A stretch of DNA of 64,000 nt from Chroococcidiopsis thermalis PCC 7203 (GCF_000317125.1 NC_019695.1:732336-796335), one strand, 5' to 3'. Positions 28,060 to 37,529 are shown, counted from the first letter of the stretch. Notes: generated by a model not told the origin, from the letters alone. Numbers and translations: made by a program.

Positions 28060-28441
28060 ATCGATTACCTGCCTGTTGATTCGGTAAAGCCAACGGTATA
28101 AAAAAAGACAATACTAAGTTACGTATTCAGTGAAAATACTGACAATGTTGTAGCTTAGAGTCGTTAAAGATTTTGCAAAGATACGCGATCGCAGAGTGGG
28201 GATTTGATGAAGATTACAATAAATTTTCGTTTGATAGTGGCGATAACTTCGTTCAGCTTCGCTAACGCGATTCAGTGGTACGGTGAGATTTCCAGTAGAA
28301 TACGAACAAAATCCTAAATCAGCTTATCGTTCTTCTACTTTGGTCGATCTACTCCGAAAGGATGAAATGTAGCGATCTTTGCTTTTCTGTAGATAGCTTC
28401 ACCACGCAACCGCTTGATTCCCGAAACAGTCAAACTTCCGT
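28060..28441. other. Spacer upstream of the GH15-like gene
   Basis: About 380 bases with no supported gene. It must carry the promoters of the small minus-strand gene and of the GH15-like gene. No clear operator, riboswitch-like fold or repeat family is seen, apart from an isolated CTTCGTTCAGCTTCGCTAA segment near 28248. Confidence 0.4.
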
Positions 28442-31400
28442 ATGTACAAAACTGCCGCTCAGTTACCCGCACGACTGGACTATTATTACCATCAGATTAA
28501 AACCATCATTTTATCTCGGCAAAATCCGATTTCTGGCTTATTACCAGCTAGTACTGCCATCACTGCCCACGGAGATTATACCGATGCCTGGGTGAGAGAT
28601 AACGTCTACAGTATTTTAGCGGTCTGGGGTCTGGCGCTAGCATATCGTAAAGTCGATCCCGATAAAGGACGTACCTACGAATTAGAACACAGCGTTGTGA
28701 AGCTGATGCGAGGCTTGTTATTTGCGATGATGCGCCAAGCCACCAAAGTAGAAAGCTTTAAACACACTCAAGCTGCCCTAGATGCCTTGCACGCCAAGTA
28801 CAATACTCAAACGGGTGATATTGTCGTCGGCGATGGTGAGTGGGGACATCTACAACTCGATGCCACTTCTCTATTTTTATTGATGCTGGCACAAATGACG
28901 GCTTCGGGGTTGCACGTCGTCTACACCATCGACGAAGTAAACTTCGTGCAAAATTTGGTTTATTACATCGGACGCACCTACCGTACCCCAGACTTCGGAA
29001 TTTGGGAACGGGGAAACAAAATCAATCACGGTAATGCCGAATTGAATGCTAGTTCTGTGGGAATGGCAAAAGCAGCCTTAGAAGCCATGAACGGACTAGA
29101 TTTATTTGGAGTTGGGGGTAGCCAAGCATCGGTAATTCACGTTTTACCCGATGAAATTGCCCGCGCCCGCATTACGTTAGAGAATTTGTTACCGAGGGAA
29201 TCTGCGTCTAAAGAAGTTGATGCAGCCGTATTAAGCGTTATCGGTTATCCTGCGTTTGCCGTAGAGGATCGACGCTTGCTAGAACGCACCCGCAATGATA
29301 TTATTACCAAACTCCAAGGCAAATACGGTTGCAAGCGATTTTTACGTGACGGACATCAAACGGTGTTGGAAGACACCAACCGCCTGCATTACGAACCGTG
29401 GGAACTGAAGCAATTTGAACATATCGAATGCGAGTGGCCCCTATTTTTCACATACTTATTACTAGATGGAATATTTAGAGGCGATCGCACCCAAATTCAA
29501 GCATATCAGGAACGCTTGGAAAAGATTGTCGTAGAACGAGATGGCGTGAAACTATTGCCAGAGTTGTACTACGTCCCGCAGGAAAACATTGCCGCAGAAA
29601 GGGCAAATCCCCAAACTCAAACTCGTCTACCAAATGAGAATGTCCCCTTAGTTTGGGCGCAAAGCCTGTATTTTCTCGGTCAAATGTTAAGTGAAGGGCT
29701 AGTCTCAATTGGCGATATCGATCCTCTAGGAAAACATTTAAACATCGGTCGTCGCCAAGAAGCAATGGTACAAATTGCCTTACTTGCAGAAGATGAAGAT
29801 TTACAAGCAAAACTAGCGGTTTACGGCATTGAAACCCAAACACCATCACAAGTAGAACCCATTCAAGTCCGCCAAGCCGGAGAACTATCAACTGTCTACA
29901 CCCAAATTGGACGCAACGACAAATTAGGTTTGTCAGGAAGACCAATTAGACGCTTGCGGAGTTTAACGACTTCGAGAATCTTTCGGATTCGCGATGAAAC
30001 CGTGGTGTTTTTACCTTCTTTTCTCGATCCCCAACAATTTTATCTCACCCTCGATTACCACTTTCTAGTCGCACGACTCAAAAGCGAACTTGCATATATT
30101 AAACACCATTGGAGTGATTTAGGGCGACCGACAGTAACGCTGATGTTAACTCATACCATGCTAGAAACGGAGAAAGAAGCGTTATTACCGTTGATGGAGG
30201 AACTCAGAAGCGGTGTTTGCAACGGCGTTCACGTTAAGCTAGGACGATTGCAACAGTTGATGCTAACGGCAAAAACAGAACGGATTGATTTCTTGCATGA
30301 GTTAAATTTTATTCGCTTAGCAGTCAACAAGACCGCACAACGCAACTATTATTTAACGTTTCATCCCGAAAAAAACCTACCTCTAGGGATTACTCAAGAA
30401 TTTCAACTAGAGTGCGAAACCAATCTCAGTCTACTATTAGGACAATTACGGGCTTCAGAAAATCTTTACGAGCAAATAGAGTTATTGCAGACATTGTATC
30501 GCTTACGCGGCTTAGATTTTGATACTGGTTTTGGCACTGGACGAGTGACGGTTGGCGATTTATTGGATGAAGTTTATACCAAGGCGGGAAATTCTTGCTT
30601 GTGGACGATTGTACGCCGCGCCGCAGGACTGCGACGGATGATAGACGTGTCGCTTTCAGACGAGGTGACATCAATTCTAGTCAGACAAAAACAAATTGCT
30701 GTAGGTAAGTCTTACAGCGAGGCTTCCTTGATTACCCAACCGATGTCTAATCAGGAAATTGGGGAAAAAATCGACCAGTTTTGTGGCGAAGATATTCGCG
30801 ATCGCGTTTTGACTCAAGAAATGCTTAACTATTTAGGGGTATTAATTCGTACTGAACCCCACTTATTTAAGGGATTGCTGACATTGCGGGTTGGTTATTT
30901 AATTCTATTAATTACCAGCGAATTAGGGCAAGAATTGGGATTAACTCAAGATGAAGCCTACGAACATTTGATGCAACTATCCCCATTTGAAGTGAAAATG
31001 CGCCTGCGCCAAGTTTTAATTGGTTATGAGGGGATGAATCAAGTCTTGCGTCAACGAGAATCGCTACACGTCAAACAGCCAGAAAGCGATATTGAATGGG
31101 TAGTACTGCCTGAAGCTACAGATGAAGGCTTTGTCCCTTTGAGTGGCTGGCAACAGCAGCGACACTGGGATGGGTCGATGAACCGCGTTCCTCAAGACTT
31201 TTTCCAACGAGTTTGGCGGTTAATGAAACACTCTAAAGGCGTGATTATTGGCGATAAATTAGAACGACGCAATCGTTTGGATAGCGAGTTAATTCTAGCA
31301 GAAATGACATCGGGAGAAAAAAACTTTGCCTTGCGAGTCGAGCATTTACTCAATAAAATTGAAGCGCCAGAATATCGACAAGTTAATATTGAAACGCTCA

Positions 31401-31651
31401 TGGAATTAGCAGCAATTTGCGATCGCAATCCTAATTTGCAAATAGAAGAATACATCGTCTTAGATGTATTAATCGGTCATGCCGTGCGTTTAGCCTGGTT
31501 AGAACGTTTCCCTGAAAAAGCAGACCGTTACGATGAATTTAAAGCCTCTGCATGGCGTGCTTTTTACAATTCTTCACCCAGAGAATGCGCTAGTGCTGTC
31601 GTGAAGGCATTCCGATTCTTATCCGAATTTGGGCAATCTCAAGCAGCATGA
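28442..31651 (+). CDS. GH15-like protein related to phosphorylase kinase alpha/beta
   Basis: A 1069-residue soluble protein. Residues about 30-420 form an (alpha/alpha)6 glucoamylase-type barrel: GDYTDAWVRDNVYSILAVWG, GEWGHLQLDATSLFLL, FGIWERGNKINHGNAELNAS. The remainder matches no short motif I know but is conserved in the long cyanobacterial GH15 proteins that resemble the regulatory subunits of eukaryotic phosphorylase kinase. It could bind or hydrolyse glucans or regulate glycogen enzymes; the acid pair needed for glucoamylase activity cannot be confirmed by eye. ATG 28442 has no strong SD. No glycogen gene is adjacent. Confidence 0.8.
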   Translation: MYKTAAQLPARLDYYYHQIKTIILSRQNPISGLLPASTAITAHGDYTDAWVRDNVYSILAVWGLALAYRKVDPDKGRTYELEHSVVKLMRGLLFAMMRQATKVESFKHTQAALDALHAKYNTQTGDIVVGDGEWGHLQLDATSLFLLMLAQMTASGLHVVYTIDEVNFVQNLVYYIGRTYRTPDFGIWERGNKINHGNAELNASSVGMAKAALEAMNGLDLFGVGGSQASVIHVLPDEIARARITLENLLPRESASKEVDAAVLSVIGYPAFAVEDRRLLERTRNDIITKLQGKYGCKRFLRDGHQTVLEDTNRLHYEPWELKQFEHIECEWPLFFTYLLLDGIFRGDRTQIQAYQERLEKIVVERDGVKLLPELYYVPQENIAAERANPQTQTRLPNENVPLVWAQSLYFLGQMLSEGLVSIGDIDPLGKHLNIGRRQEAMVQIALLAEDEDLQAKLAVYGIETQTPSQVEPIQVRQAGELSTVYTQIGRNDKLGLSGRPIRRLRSLTTSRIFRIRDETVVFLPSFLDPQQFYLTLDYHFLVARLKSELAYIKHHWSDLGRPTVTLMLTHTMLETEKEALLPLMEELRSGVCNGVHVKLGRLQQLMLTAKTERIDFLHELNFIRLAVNKTAQRNYYLTFHPEKNLPLGITQEFQLECETNLSLLLGQLRASENLYEQIELLQTLYRLRGLDFDTGFGTGRVTVGDLLDEVYTKAGNSCLWTIVRRAAGLRRMIDVSLSDEVTSILVRQKQIAVGKSYSEASLITQPMSNQEIGEKIDQFCGEDIRDRVLTQEMLNYLGVLIRTEPHLFKGLLTLRVGYLILLITSELGQELGLTQDEAYEHLMQLSPFEVKMRLRQVLIGYEGMNQVLRQRESLHVKQPESDIEWVVLPEATDEGFVPLSGWQQQRHWDGSMNRVPQDFFQRVWRLMKHSKGVIIGDKLERRNRLDSELILAEMTSGEKNFALRVEHLLNKIEAPEYRQVNIETLMELAAICDRNPNLQIEEYIVLDVLIGHAVRLAWLERFPEKADRYDEFKASAWRAFYNSSPRECASAVVKAFRFLSEFGQSQAA

Positions 31652-31694
31652 GAAAGTCAAAAGTTCAAAGTTAAAAGGCAAAAGGCTGAAAACT

Positions 31695-31931
31695 CTAAGC
31701 TTCTGCTAAATCTTCTAACTGAGTAGTAGTTAAACTCCGCAAGCGTTCTTGAACTTCAGGTTCTATCGTTCCAAGGCGGCGGGTGAGTTGGCGTAGCACA
31801 ACTGCTAACTCGCCTTCCTGCTTGCCTTGTTGTATGCCCTTTTGAATAATATCTTGATAAATTACGGATTCCCGCATAATTTCCTCTCGAAATAGTTGTT
31901 GAACTAAATTCTGCTCAAATCTTAGCCCTGC
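31695..31931 (-). pseudogene. 3' remnant of a Rpn/DUF4351-type transposase-like gene
   Basis: The minus strand encodes the C-terminal part of a recombination-promoting nuclease/putative transposase family protein: GIQQGKQEGELAVVLRQLT and RRLGTIEPEVQERLRSL followed by TTTQLEDLAEA. The upstream part of the gene is missing: at 31932 the frame runs directly into the family A MITE-like element, whose sequence supplies a false N-terminus. No other part of the gene is seen beyond the element, so this is a truncated remnant. Confidence 0.65.
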
Positions 31932-32021
31932 TATAGCAGTTCTAAATGATTTGTAAAGTAGGCTTCTAGCCTGCGGCAGGCTAGAAGCCTGCTCGTTCAT
32001 GAATCAAATAGGATTGCTATA
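31932..32021. mobile_element. MITE-like element, family A, copy 2
   Basis: A 90-base copy with the same ends as 12429-12521 (TATAGCAGTTCTAAA and GGATTGCTATA) and the same central hairpin. It differs by a handful of substitutions and lacks three bases next to the hairpin. It borders the truncated transposase-like remnant. Confidence 0.7.
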
Positions 32022-32354
32022 TTAGGGGATCTTGCAATAAGGTAACTGTTTTTTTTCGATCCCCCAACCCCCTTAAAAAGGGGCTAAGAAAAAATTACAT
32101 ATGCAGTTAATACTAATATTTAACTCAAGGGGGCAAATATGGCTGAGCTTACTAGAGATGAATTTCAATGCAGATGGAAACGCAGATGAATGCTGATGTT
32201 GGTGCAGCCGCAACCATTGGGTACGCGGATGAAGAGTGAATGCAAGCAAGATATCTATTTTGACTTTTGATTTTTAACTTTTGACTTGCTCGATCTCATC
32301 GATCGCCACTTAGTCCTAAACTATTTGATGGAGTAGCTGGTATAAGAGGTAGTT
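32022..32354. other. Spacer with one GATCCCCC-type repeat
   Basis: Contains GATCCCCCAACCCCCTTAAA followed by AAGGGGCTAAGAAAA (about 32059-32092), a single unit of the same palindromic family seen near 58908 with the same flank. Two near-copies of ATTTTGACTTTTGA-like units lie at 32258-32285. No gene is supported. Confidence 0.5.
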
Positions 32355-33101
32355 GTGAAATTTCTCTTCGTAACCGACTTAGATAACACCCTCGTAGGTG
32401 ACGATCGCGCCTTATCAGAATTAAACCAAAAACTAAGTTACCATCGCCACGTACACGGCACGAAGATTGTTTATGCAACAGGGCGATCGCCCATACTATA
32501 TCAAGAATTGCAACAGGAAAAAAATCTGATCTCCCCTGATGCTTTGGTTGCGTCAGTGGGGACGGAAATCTATCTCGACGGGATTGATAACTCTTATACT
32601 GCTTGGTCGAAACAACTCGATATAGGCTGGGATCGCGATAAAATTTTAGCGATCGCAGCTCATTTTGCCGATCTGACGCTACAAGCAGATTCAGAACAGC
32701 GTCCCTATAAAGTTAGCTTTCACTTGGCTCGAACTGTAGCAGCAGAACTATTACCTCAATTGGAATCTACCTTGAAACAGCAAGGCTTAGAAGTCAAATT
32801 AATCTATAGTACCGGAACCGATTTAGATATTCTGCCCTTACGCGGTGATAAAGGCTTAGCAGTCAAGTTTTTACGTTCAACTTGGCAAGTTTCCTCAGAA
32901 AAAACAGTCGTGTGCGGCGACTCTGGTAACGATATTTCCATGTTCGCCACCAGGGAAACCAAAGGAATTATCGTTGGTAATGCCAGTTCTGAATTACTAG
33001 AATGGCACGAAGCAAACCCAGGTGGCGATCGCTACTTAGCCCAAGCCCCCTGTGCAGGTGGTATCCTAGAGGGCTTAGGTCATTTCGGTTTTTTGGGATG
33101 A
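32355..33101 (+). CDS. spp: Sucrose-phosphate phosphatase
   Basis: A 248-residue HAD phosphatase that dephosphorylates sucrose-6-phosphate in the last step of sucrose synthesis, a compatible-solute pathway in cyanobacteria. The nucleophile motif is LFVTDLDNTLVGDD (Asp8, Asp10), motif III/IV is VVCGDSGNDISMFA, and YKVSFH matches the SPP cap region. GTG 32355 is the start. The stop overlaps the ruvA start by four bases. Sucrose-phosphate synthase is not adjacent. Confidence 0.88.
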   Translation: MKFLFVTDLDNTLVGDDRALSELNQKLSYHRHVHGTKIVYATGRSPILYQELQQEKNLISPDALVASVGTEIYLDGIDNSYTAWSKQLDIGWDRDKILAIAAHFADLTLQADSEQRPYKVSFHLARTVAAELLPQLESTLKQQGLEVKLIYSTGTDLDILPLRGDKGLAVKFLRSTWQVSSEKTVVCGDSGNDISMFATRETKGIIVGNASSELLEWHEANPGGDRYLAQAPCAGGILEGLGHFGFLG

Positions 33102-33727
33102 TTAGCTATCTCAAGGGTACAGTTGCCAGCATTATCAAAAGTAGCAGCAATCGCGTCATCCTGATTCTAGAGGTGAACGCTTGCGGCTATGAAATGCAAA
33201 TTCCCGCCCGACTATCGCAGGAACTAACTGCTGGCGAACAGACACAAATCTTTACCCATCTCCAAGTGCGGGAAGAACAGCCATCACTGTACGGTTTTGG
33301 TTCTAGCGTACAACGAGACTTATTTCGCTTGTTAATCGGCGTTAGCGGTATTGGTGCGGCACTGGCGATCGCTTTATTAGATACTTTTGATATCTCCGAT
33401 CTGGTACAGGCGATCGTCAGCAACAATACCCAACTCCTGCTACAAACCCCTGGTGTGGGTGGCAAAACTGCCGAACGCATTTGTTTAGAACTGAAAAGCA
33501 AATTAGTCAGTTGGAGTCAAACAGCTGGACTCGCCACAACGACAGCCGCCATACCCCTAGCCCCAAATATTTTAGAAGAAGTGCAAGCCGCACTCCTCGC
33601 CGTCGGCTACAGCCCCAGCGAAATTTCTCAGGCACTAACAGCTGTCAGTCAAAACGCCCTCGTACCGAAAAACGCCAGCCCCGAAGAATGGATGAAACAG
33701 GCGATGACTTGGTTGAGTAGCCAATAA
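33098..33727 (+). CDS. ruvA: Holliday junction DNA helicase subunit RuvA
   Basis: Binds Holliday junctions and loads RuvB for branch migration. The 209-residue protein starts MISYLKGTVASI, the family N-terminus, with the helix-hairpin-helix block LFRLLIGVSGIGAALAIALL and LLQTPGVGGKTAERICLELK. The C-terminal RuvB-binding domain follows a Thr/Ala-rich linker. The start at 33098 overlaps the sucrose-phosphate phosphatase stop (ATGA), so the two are translationally coupled; a longer upstream frame is not used. Confidence 0.95.
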   Translation: MISYLKGTVASIIKSSSNRVILILEVNACGYEMQIPARLSQELTAGEQTQIFTHLQVREEQPSLYGFGSSVQRDLFRLLIGVSGIGAALAIALLDTFDISDLVQAIVSNNTQLLLQTPGVGGKTAERICLELKSKLVSWSQTAGLATTTAAIPLAPNILEEVQAALLAVGYSPSEISQALTAVSQNALVPKNASPEEWMKQAMTWLSSQ

Positions 33728-33787
33728 AGTAAGTCAAAAGTCAAAAGGCAAAAGTCAAAAGAATGGAACCCTGTTGGCGATCTCTTT

Positions 33788-33928
33788 ATGGCTAATATTC
33801 AGGAAGTAGCGAGCTTTCGAGCAAATGAAGAACTCATGGTACAAGCGCGAACTTGTAGTAAATTGAATTGTCCTAGTTCATCCGCTGTTTGCTATAAATG
33901 CGTAACAGCACAAGTTTCAAAATTTTGA
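33788..33928 (+). CDS. Possible Cys-rich 46-residue protein
   Basis: A short frame beginning MANIQEVASFRANEELMVQ. Four cysteines are spaced C-x4-C-x6-C-x2-C (CSKLNC then CYKC), the sort of spacing that can bind zinc. There is no clear SD, and the flanks are AAGTCAAAA-type short repeats, so coding status is doubtful. Confidence 0.22.
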   Translation: MANIQEVASFRANEELMVQARTCSKLNCPSSSAVCYKCVTAQVSKF

Positions 33929-34002
33929 CTTTTGACTTTTAACTTTTGACTTATTTTTAGGTAACAATAGTCTGCGTATCGCTCCTGTTAGGGCAAACAT
34001 GC

Positions 34003-34905
34003 ATGAGTGTGGCAAAACGTCAACTTCCCAGATTGATTCGATTTTCTGGTCGTCCTAGTCTATCCTTACAACTGACAGCGATTGGCTTAGCAATTACCCT
34101 GATTTTTTTAGGCATAGCATTACTCGCTCCCGTATTTCAAGCTTGGGGATGGATTCAAAACCCTACAGAGTCGCTCATTAACCCAATTCACGATCCACCT
34201 TCCCTCAAGTATTTATTTGGCACGACGCGCCAAGGTTATGACGTATTTTCGCGCACGCTATACGGCACTCAAGCGGCGTTGCAAGTGGTGGTGTTAGCCA
34301 CAGCCTTTGGTTTAATTATTGGCGTACCTTTAGGTTTAGTCAGTGGCTATCTCGGTGGCAAACTCGATCGCATATTGTTATTTTTTATGGACACGATCTA
34401 CACGCTACCAGGACTTTTGCTTTCGGTAACGCTAGCCTTTGTCGTCGGTAGAGGAATATTAAATGCTGCGATCGCCATCAGTATCGCCTATATTCCCCAA
34501 TATTACCGTGTCGTCCGCAACCACACCGTTAGCGTCAAAACCGAATTATTTGTCGAAGCTGCCCAAGCTATGGGAGCCTCAACCGGAAGAATTCTAACTC
34601 GATACCTCTTTTTCAACGTCGTGCAGAGCGTACCAGTATTATTCACTCTCAATGCTGCCGATGCCATTTTAACGCTGGGTGGCTTAGGATTTTTAGGGTT
34701 AGGACTGCCAGAAGAAACACCAGAATGGGGTCACGATCTGCGTCTTGCCCTCGAAGCACTGCCAACAGGAGTATGGTGGACGGCGCTTTTTCCTGGCTTA
34801 GGCATGACATTAATGGTTGTAGGATTGTCTTTACTGGGTGAAGGCTTAAACGAATTTATCAACCCCCGTTTGCGAAAAGACAGTTGGAGTCAAACACCAC
34901 CATAA
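34003..34905 (+). CDS. DppC/OppC-type ABC transporter permease
   Basis: A 300-residue inner-membrane permease. One N-terminal segment (about 25-46), a periplasmic loop carrying HDPPSLKYLFGTTRQGYDVF (the Dpp/Opp N-terminal domain), and five further segments with the EAA-like loop VEAAQAMGASTGRILTRY. The C-terminus EGLNEFINPRL is typical. It should pair with a DppB-type permease, ATPases and a solute-binding protein for peptides or nickel/other substrates, but none is adjacent; scattered subunits are common in cyanobacteria. Confidence 0.88.
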   Translation: MSVAKRQLPRLIRFSGRPSLSLQLTAIGLAITLIFLGIALLAPVFQAWGWIQNPTESLINPIHDPPSLKYLFGTTRQGYDVFSRTLYGTQAALQVVVLATAFGLIIGVPLGLVSGYLGGKLDRILLFFMDTIYTLPGLLLSVTLAFVVGRGILNAAIAISIAYIPQYYRVVRNHTVSVKTELFVEAAQAMGASTGRILTRYLFFNVVQSVPVLFTLNAADAILTLGGLGFLGLGLPEETPEWGHDLRLALEALPTGVWWTALFPGLGMTLMVVGLSLLGEGLNEFINPRLRKDSWSQTPP

Positions 34906-34906
34906 T

Positions 34907-34939
<33 letters not shown>

Positions 34940-35078
34940 AAATCAAACACCTCACAACGCCAGTTGCTCATGGGGGTAACCCCCAAGACCGCACTGGCTC
35001 CCCCACACCCCACACCCCACACCCCACGACCCGTTCATCGGTTATCTTTGAAAAGCCTTGTTTGAAAAAGTAAAGACG

Positions 35079-35285
35079 ATGAAAGATCCGATATCTTTAG
35101 TTGCTGCTGCTGCTGGTGGTTTGATGCTTTCGCTTGCTGCTGCGAGTATTATTCATGCCGCACCCGTAACAGCTTTGAAATCGCAGCCAAATGTAGGAGT
35201 GTCTCATGGCACAACTCTACAGCGATCGCTCGGTCAAAATAAACAAAGTAGATATTGCGATCGCAACTGGCAGCAAAATCAGTGA
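35079..35285 (+). CDS. Small exported unknown protein
   Basis: A 68-residue frame from ATG 35079: MKDPISLVAAAAGGLMLSLA followed by AAASIIHAAPV, a good signal peptide with a cleavage site near residue 28-30. The mature part is about 40 residues, polar, and includes two Cys-free stretches and one CDRNWQQNQ end. I recognise no family. A TTG 21 bases upstream would add seven residues. The HIP1-like GCGATCGC sites inside it do not tell coding from spacer. Confidence 0.45.
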   Translation: MKDPISLVAAAAGGLMLSLAAASIIHAAPVTALKSQPNVGVSHGTTLQRSLGQNKQSRYCDRNWQQNQ

Positions 35286-35323
35286 CCAGTTATCAGTTAA
35301 CGTCAGCTAACAACAAATGACAA

Positions 35324-36226
35324 ATGACAAATGACCATCAAGTCATCGGTATCGATTTGGGCGGTTCTGCAATTAAGTTAGGGCGATTTTTGCCGGATGG
35401 GACTTGCTTGCAGTCTTTAACCGTACCTACGCCCCAACCAGCTACGCCAACAGCGGTACTATTGGCAATGGTAGAGGCGATCGCTCAAGTCGATCCGCAA
35501 CGGCAAGCGGTGGCGATTGGTGTCGGAACTCCCGGTCCCGCTGATGCGGCGGGGCGAATTGCGAAAGTTGCGATTAATCTTCCTGACTGGTACAACGTTC
35601 CTTTAGCCGATTGGTTAGAAGCAAAAACGGGTTTACCGACAGTCGTTGCTAACGATGCCAATTGTGCGGGCGTAGGGGAAGCGTGGTTGGGGGTAGGGCG
35701 CAAGTTCAAGCATTTTATTTTATTGACTATAGGTACGGGTGTCGGTGGGGCAATTATCCTTAATGGCGAGTTATTTATCGGACATCGGGGCGCATCTGGG
35801 GAACTGGGACTCATTACCTTGCATCCTGATGGTCCACCCTGTAAAAGTGGCAATCAAGGCTCTTTAGAACAGTACGTTTCGGTAACAGCGATCCGACGGC
35901 GCACGGGCAAGGAACCAGCCGAGTTAGGCGCTTTGGCTGAAGCTGGAGATCCCGCGGCTTTGCAATTTTGGTCGGAATATGGTAAGGATTTAGGAGCAGG
36001 GTTGGCAAGTCTGGTATACGTACTATCGCCAGAAGCAGTGGCGATCGGTGGTGGTGCGTGTGCGTGTGCGGAGTTTTTCTTTCCTGCAACATGGGCTGAA
36101 ATTGAGCGTCGAGTTGAACCCTGTTCCCGCGAGGGTTTGCAGTTAGTTTGCGCCGAGTTAGGCAATCAAGCCGGAATCGTGGGAGCGGCTAAATTGGCTT
36201 TGACAAAGGTAGTTGGTAACTGGTGA
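35324..36226 (+). CDS. ROK-family sugar kinase
   Basis: A 300-residue cytoplasmic sugar kinase, most likely acting on glucose. Phosphate-binding GIDLGGSAIKLG, catalytic Asp in VANDANCAGVGEAWLG and the ROK signature region GTGVGGAIILNGELFIG with HRGASGELGL are clear. The usual zinc motif CxCGxxGC appears as CKSGNQGS, so two of the three cysteines are serine. The start ATG lies inside an ATGACAA heptamer array, which makes the exact N-terminus uncertain by a few residues. Confidence 0.85.
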   Translation: MTNDHQVIGIDLGGSAIKLGRFLPDGTCLQSLTVPTPQPATPTAVLLAMVEAIAQVDPQRQAVAIGVGTPGPADAAGRIAKVAINLPDWYNVPLADWLEAKTGLPTVVANDANCAGVGEAWLGVGRKFKHFILLTIGTGVGGAIILNGELFIGHRGASGELGLITLHPDGPPCKSGNQGSLEQYVSVTAIRRRTGKEPAELGALAEAGDPAALQFWSEYGKDLGAGLASLVYVLSPEAVAIGGGACACAEFFFPATWAEIERRVEPCSREGLQLVCAELGNQAGIVGAAKLALTKVVGNW

Positions 36227-36308
36227 GTGGCTAGTGACTAGTGACTGGTGACTAGATAAACAGCCACTAGCCACCAGCCACTAGTCACTCTCTACTGATA
36301 ACTGAATA
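36224..36308. repeat. Inverted heptamer array forming a long hairpin
   Basis: GAGTGGCTAGTGACTAGTG and following GGCTAGT/GACTAGT units (about 36225-36255) face CCACTAGCCACCAGCC and ACTAGTCACTC (about 36266-36290). The arms pair over most of 25-30 bases around a short A-rich loop. It begins at the ROK kinase stop and could end its transcript, though no T-tract follows. Confidence 0.6.
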
Positions 36309-37529
36309 ATGAGAAATGAATTAAGATTTGCTGCTTGTATGTGGCTGCTGAGCCGCTCGGTGGTAGCAGTAGCGATGTTATTCATTGCACCTGCACTACC
36401 AAAACCACCAGGAGGCGTTATTCCTAATTTTGGTTGGCGAGTTTTTTCTCATTGGGATAGCGTCTTTTATCAACAGATTGCAACTTCTGGTTATGCAGGA
36501 GACAATGTTGCTTTTTTTCCGTTGTTTCCTCTGTGTATCCGTGCTTTGATGCTGCTGGGGTTATCAGCAGAAGTGGCGGGGGTATTAGTAAATAATTTGG
36601 CGTTTTTAGGCGCATTATTATTACTAGCTAATTGGATGGCTCGGCAGTATGGAACCAATGCAGCCCGGTGGAGTGCAGCCGTATTAGCTTGGTGTCCGCT
36701 GTCGTTGTTTGGTACGGTAGTCTACACGGAAGGGCTATATTTACTTTGCAGTACGGCAACCTTACGCGCTTTTGAATTTAAGCAGTATCCTGGGGTGGCG
36801 CTGTGGGGAATGTTGGCAACGGCGACTCGCCCAACTGGAATTGCGATCGTGCCTGCCTTAATTATCGCTGCTTGGAAAGAGCGCCGCCAATCGATCGCCT
36901 ATCTTGCTAGCTTGGCAGCTGGCAGCGGTCTATTACTCTACAGCCTCTACTGTAGGATTTATTTAGGCGATTGGCTGGCTTTCGGACGCGCCCAGCAGGA
37001 ATGGAAGCGATCGCTAGGGGTTGACGTACAAGGTTGGTGGAAGATGCTGATGCAAGTTGTTGTCGGCACTGCTAACTGGAAGTCTGGAAGGATCGAAGAT
37101 CCGCTGCATCCGTTGTTGTTTATCGCGATAATTGCTTTGGCTTATTGTCTTTGGCGCTGGCGTAGCCGATTCAATCCAGTTAAGGTAGGCTATGGTTTTT
37201 GCGTACTCGTTTTGGCTTTGTGGCTGTTAGCAGGCGATCCGTTGCTGAATACGGTTGCTGTTTTAGGTGGTATCTATTTGTTATGGCATATGCGCCACCA
37301 ACTAACTACTATAGCGATCGCCTATGGTTTTTGTGGTTTAGGATTGTTACTTGTTTCTGGTAGTACTTGGTCATTGACTCGGTTAGTTTACGGAATCATC
37401 TCGTTACCAATTGCACTTAGTTTATTACTCTCCCGCCATCCACGTTGGGGATATATAACATTAGTTTTTTTCACCATTTTACTAATCTTATTCTCAGTCA
37501 GATTTGCCCAAGAACTTTGGATAGCCTGA
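36309..37529 (+). CDS. PIG-V-like membrane mannosyltransferase
   Basis: A 406-residue polytopic protein with about ten membrane segments. HWDSVFYQQIATSGYAG and VAFFPLFPLC resemble the lumenal loop of PIG-V (GPI mannosyltransferase 2, family GT76), where the Asp in HWD is essential. Bacterial members probably transfer a sugar from a lipid-phosphate donor onto an unknown acceptor; GPI anchors are not expected in bacteria. No other glycan gene is adjacent. Confidence 0.7.
   Translation: MRNELRFAACMWLLSRSVVAVAMLFIAPALPKPPGGVIPNFGWRVFSHWDSVFYQQIATSGYAGDNVAFFPLFPLCIRALMLLGLSAEVAGVLVNNLAFLGALLLLANWMARQYGTNAARWSAAVLAWCPLSLFGTVVYTEGLYLLCSTATLRAFEFKQYPGVALWGMLATATRPTGIAIVPALIIAAWKERRQSIAYLASLAAGSGLLLYSLYCRIYLGDWLAFGRAQQEWKRSLGVDVQGWWKMLMQVVVGTANWKSGRIEDPLHPLLFIAIIALAYCLWRWRSRFNPVKVGYGFCVLVLALWLLAGDPLLNTVAVLGGIYLLWHMRHQLTTIAIAYGFCGLGLLLVSGSTWSLTRLVYGIISLPIALSLLLSRHPRWGYITLVFFTILLILFSVRFAQELWIA

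Noticed and set aside
35814-36165. Two minus-strand frames inside the ROK gene
   Set aside because: Antisense shadows with low-complexity His/Arg/Pro composition.
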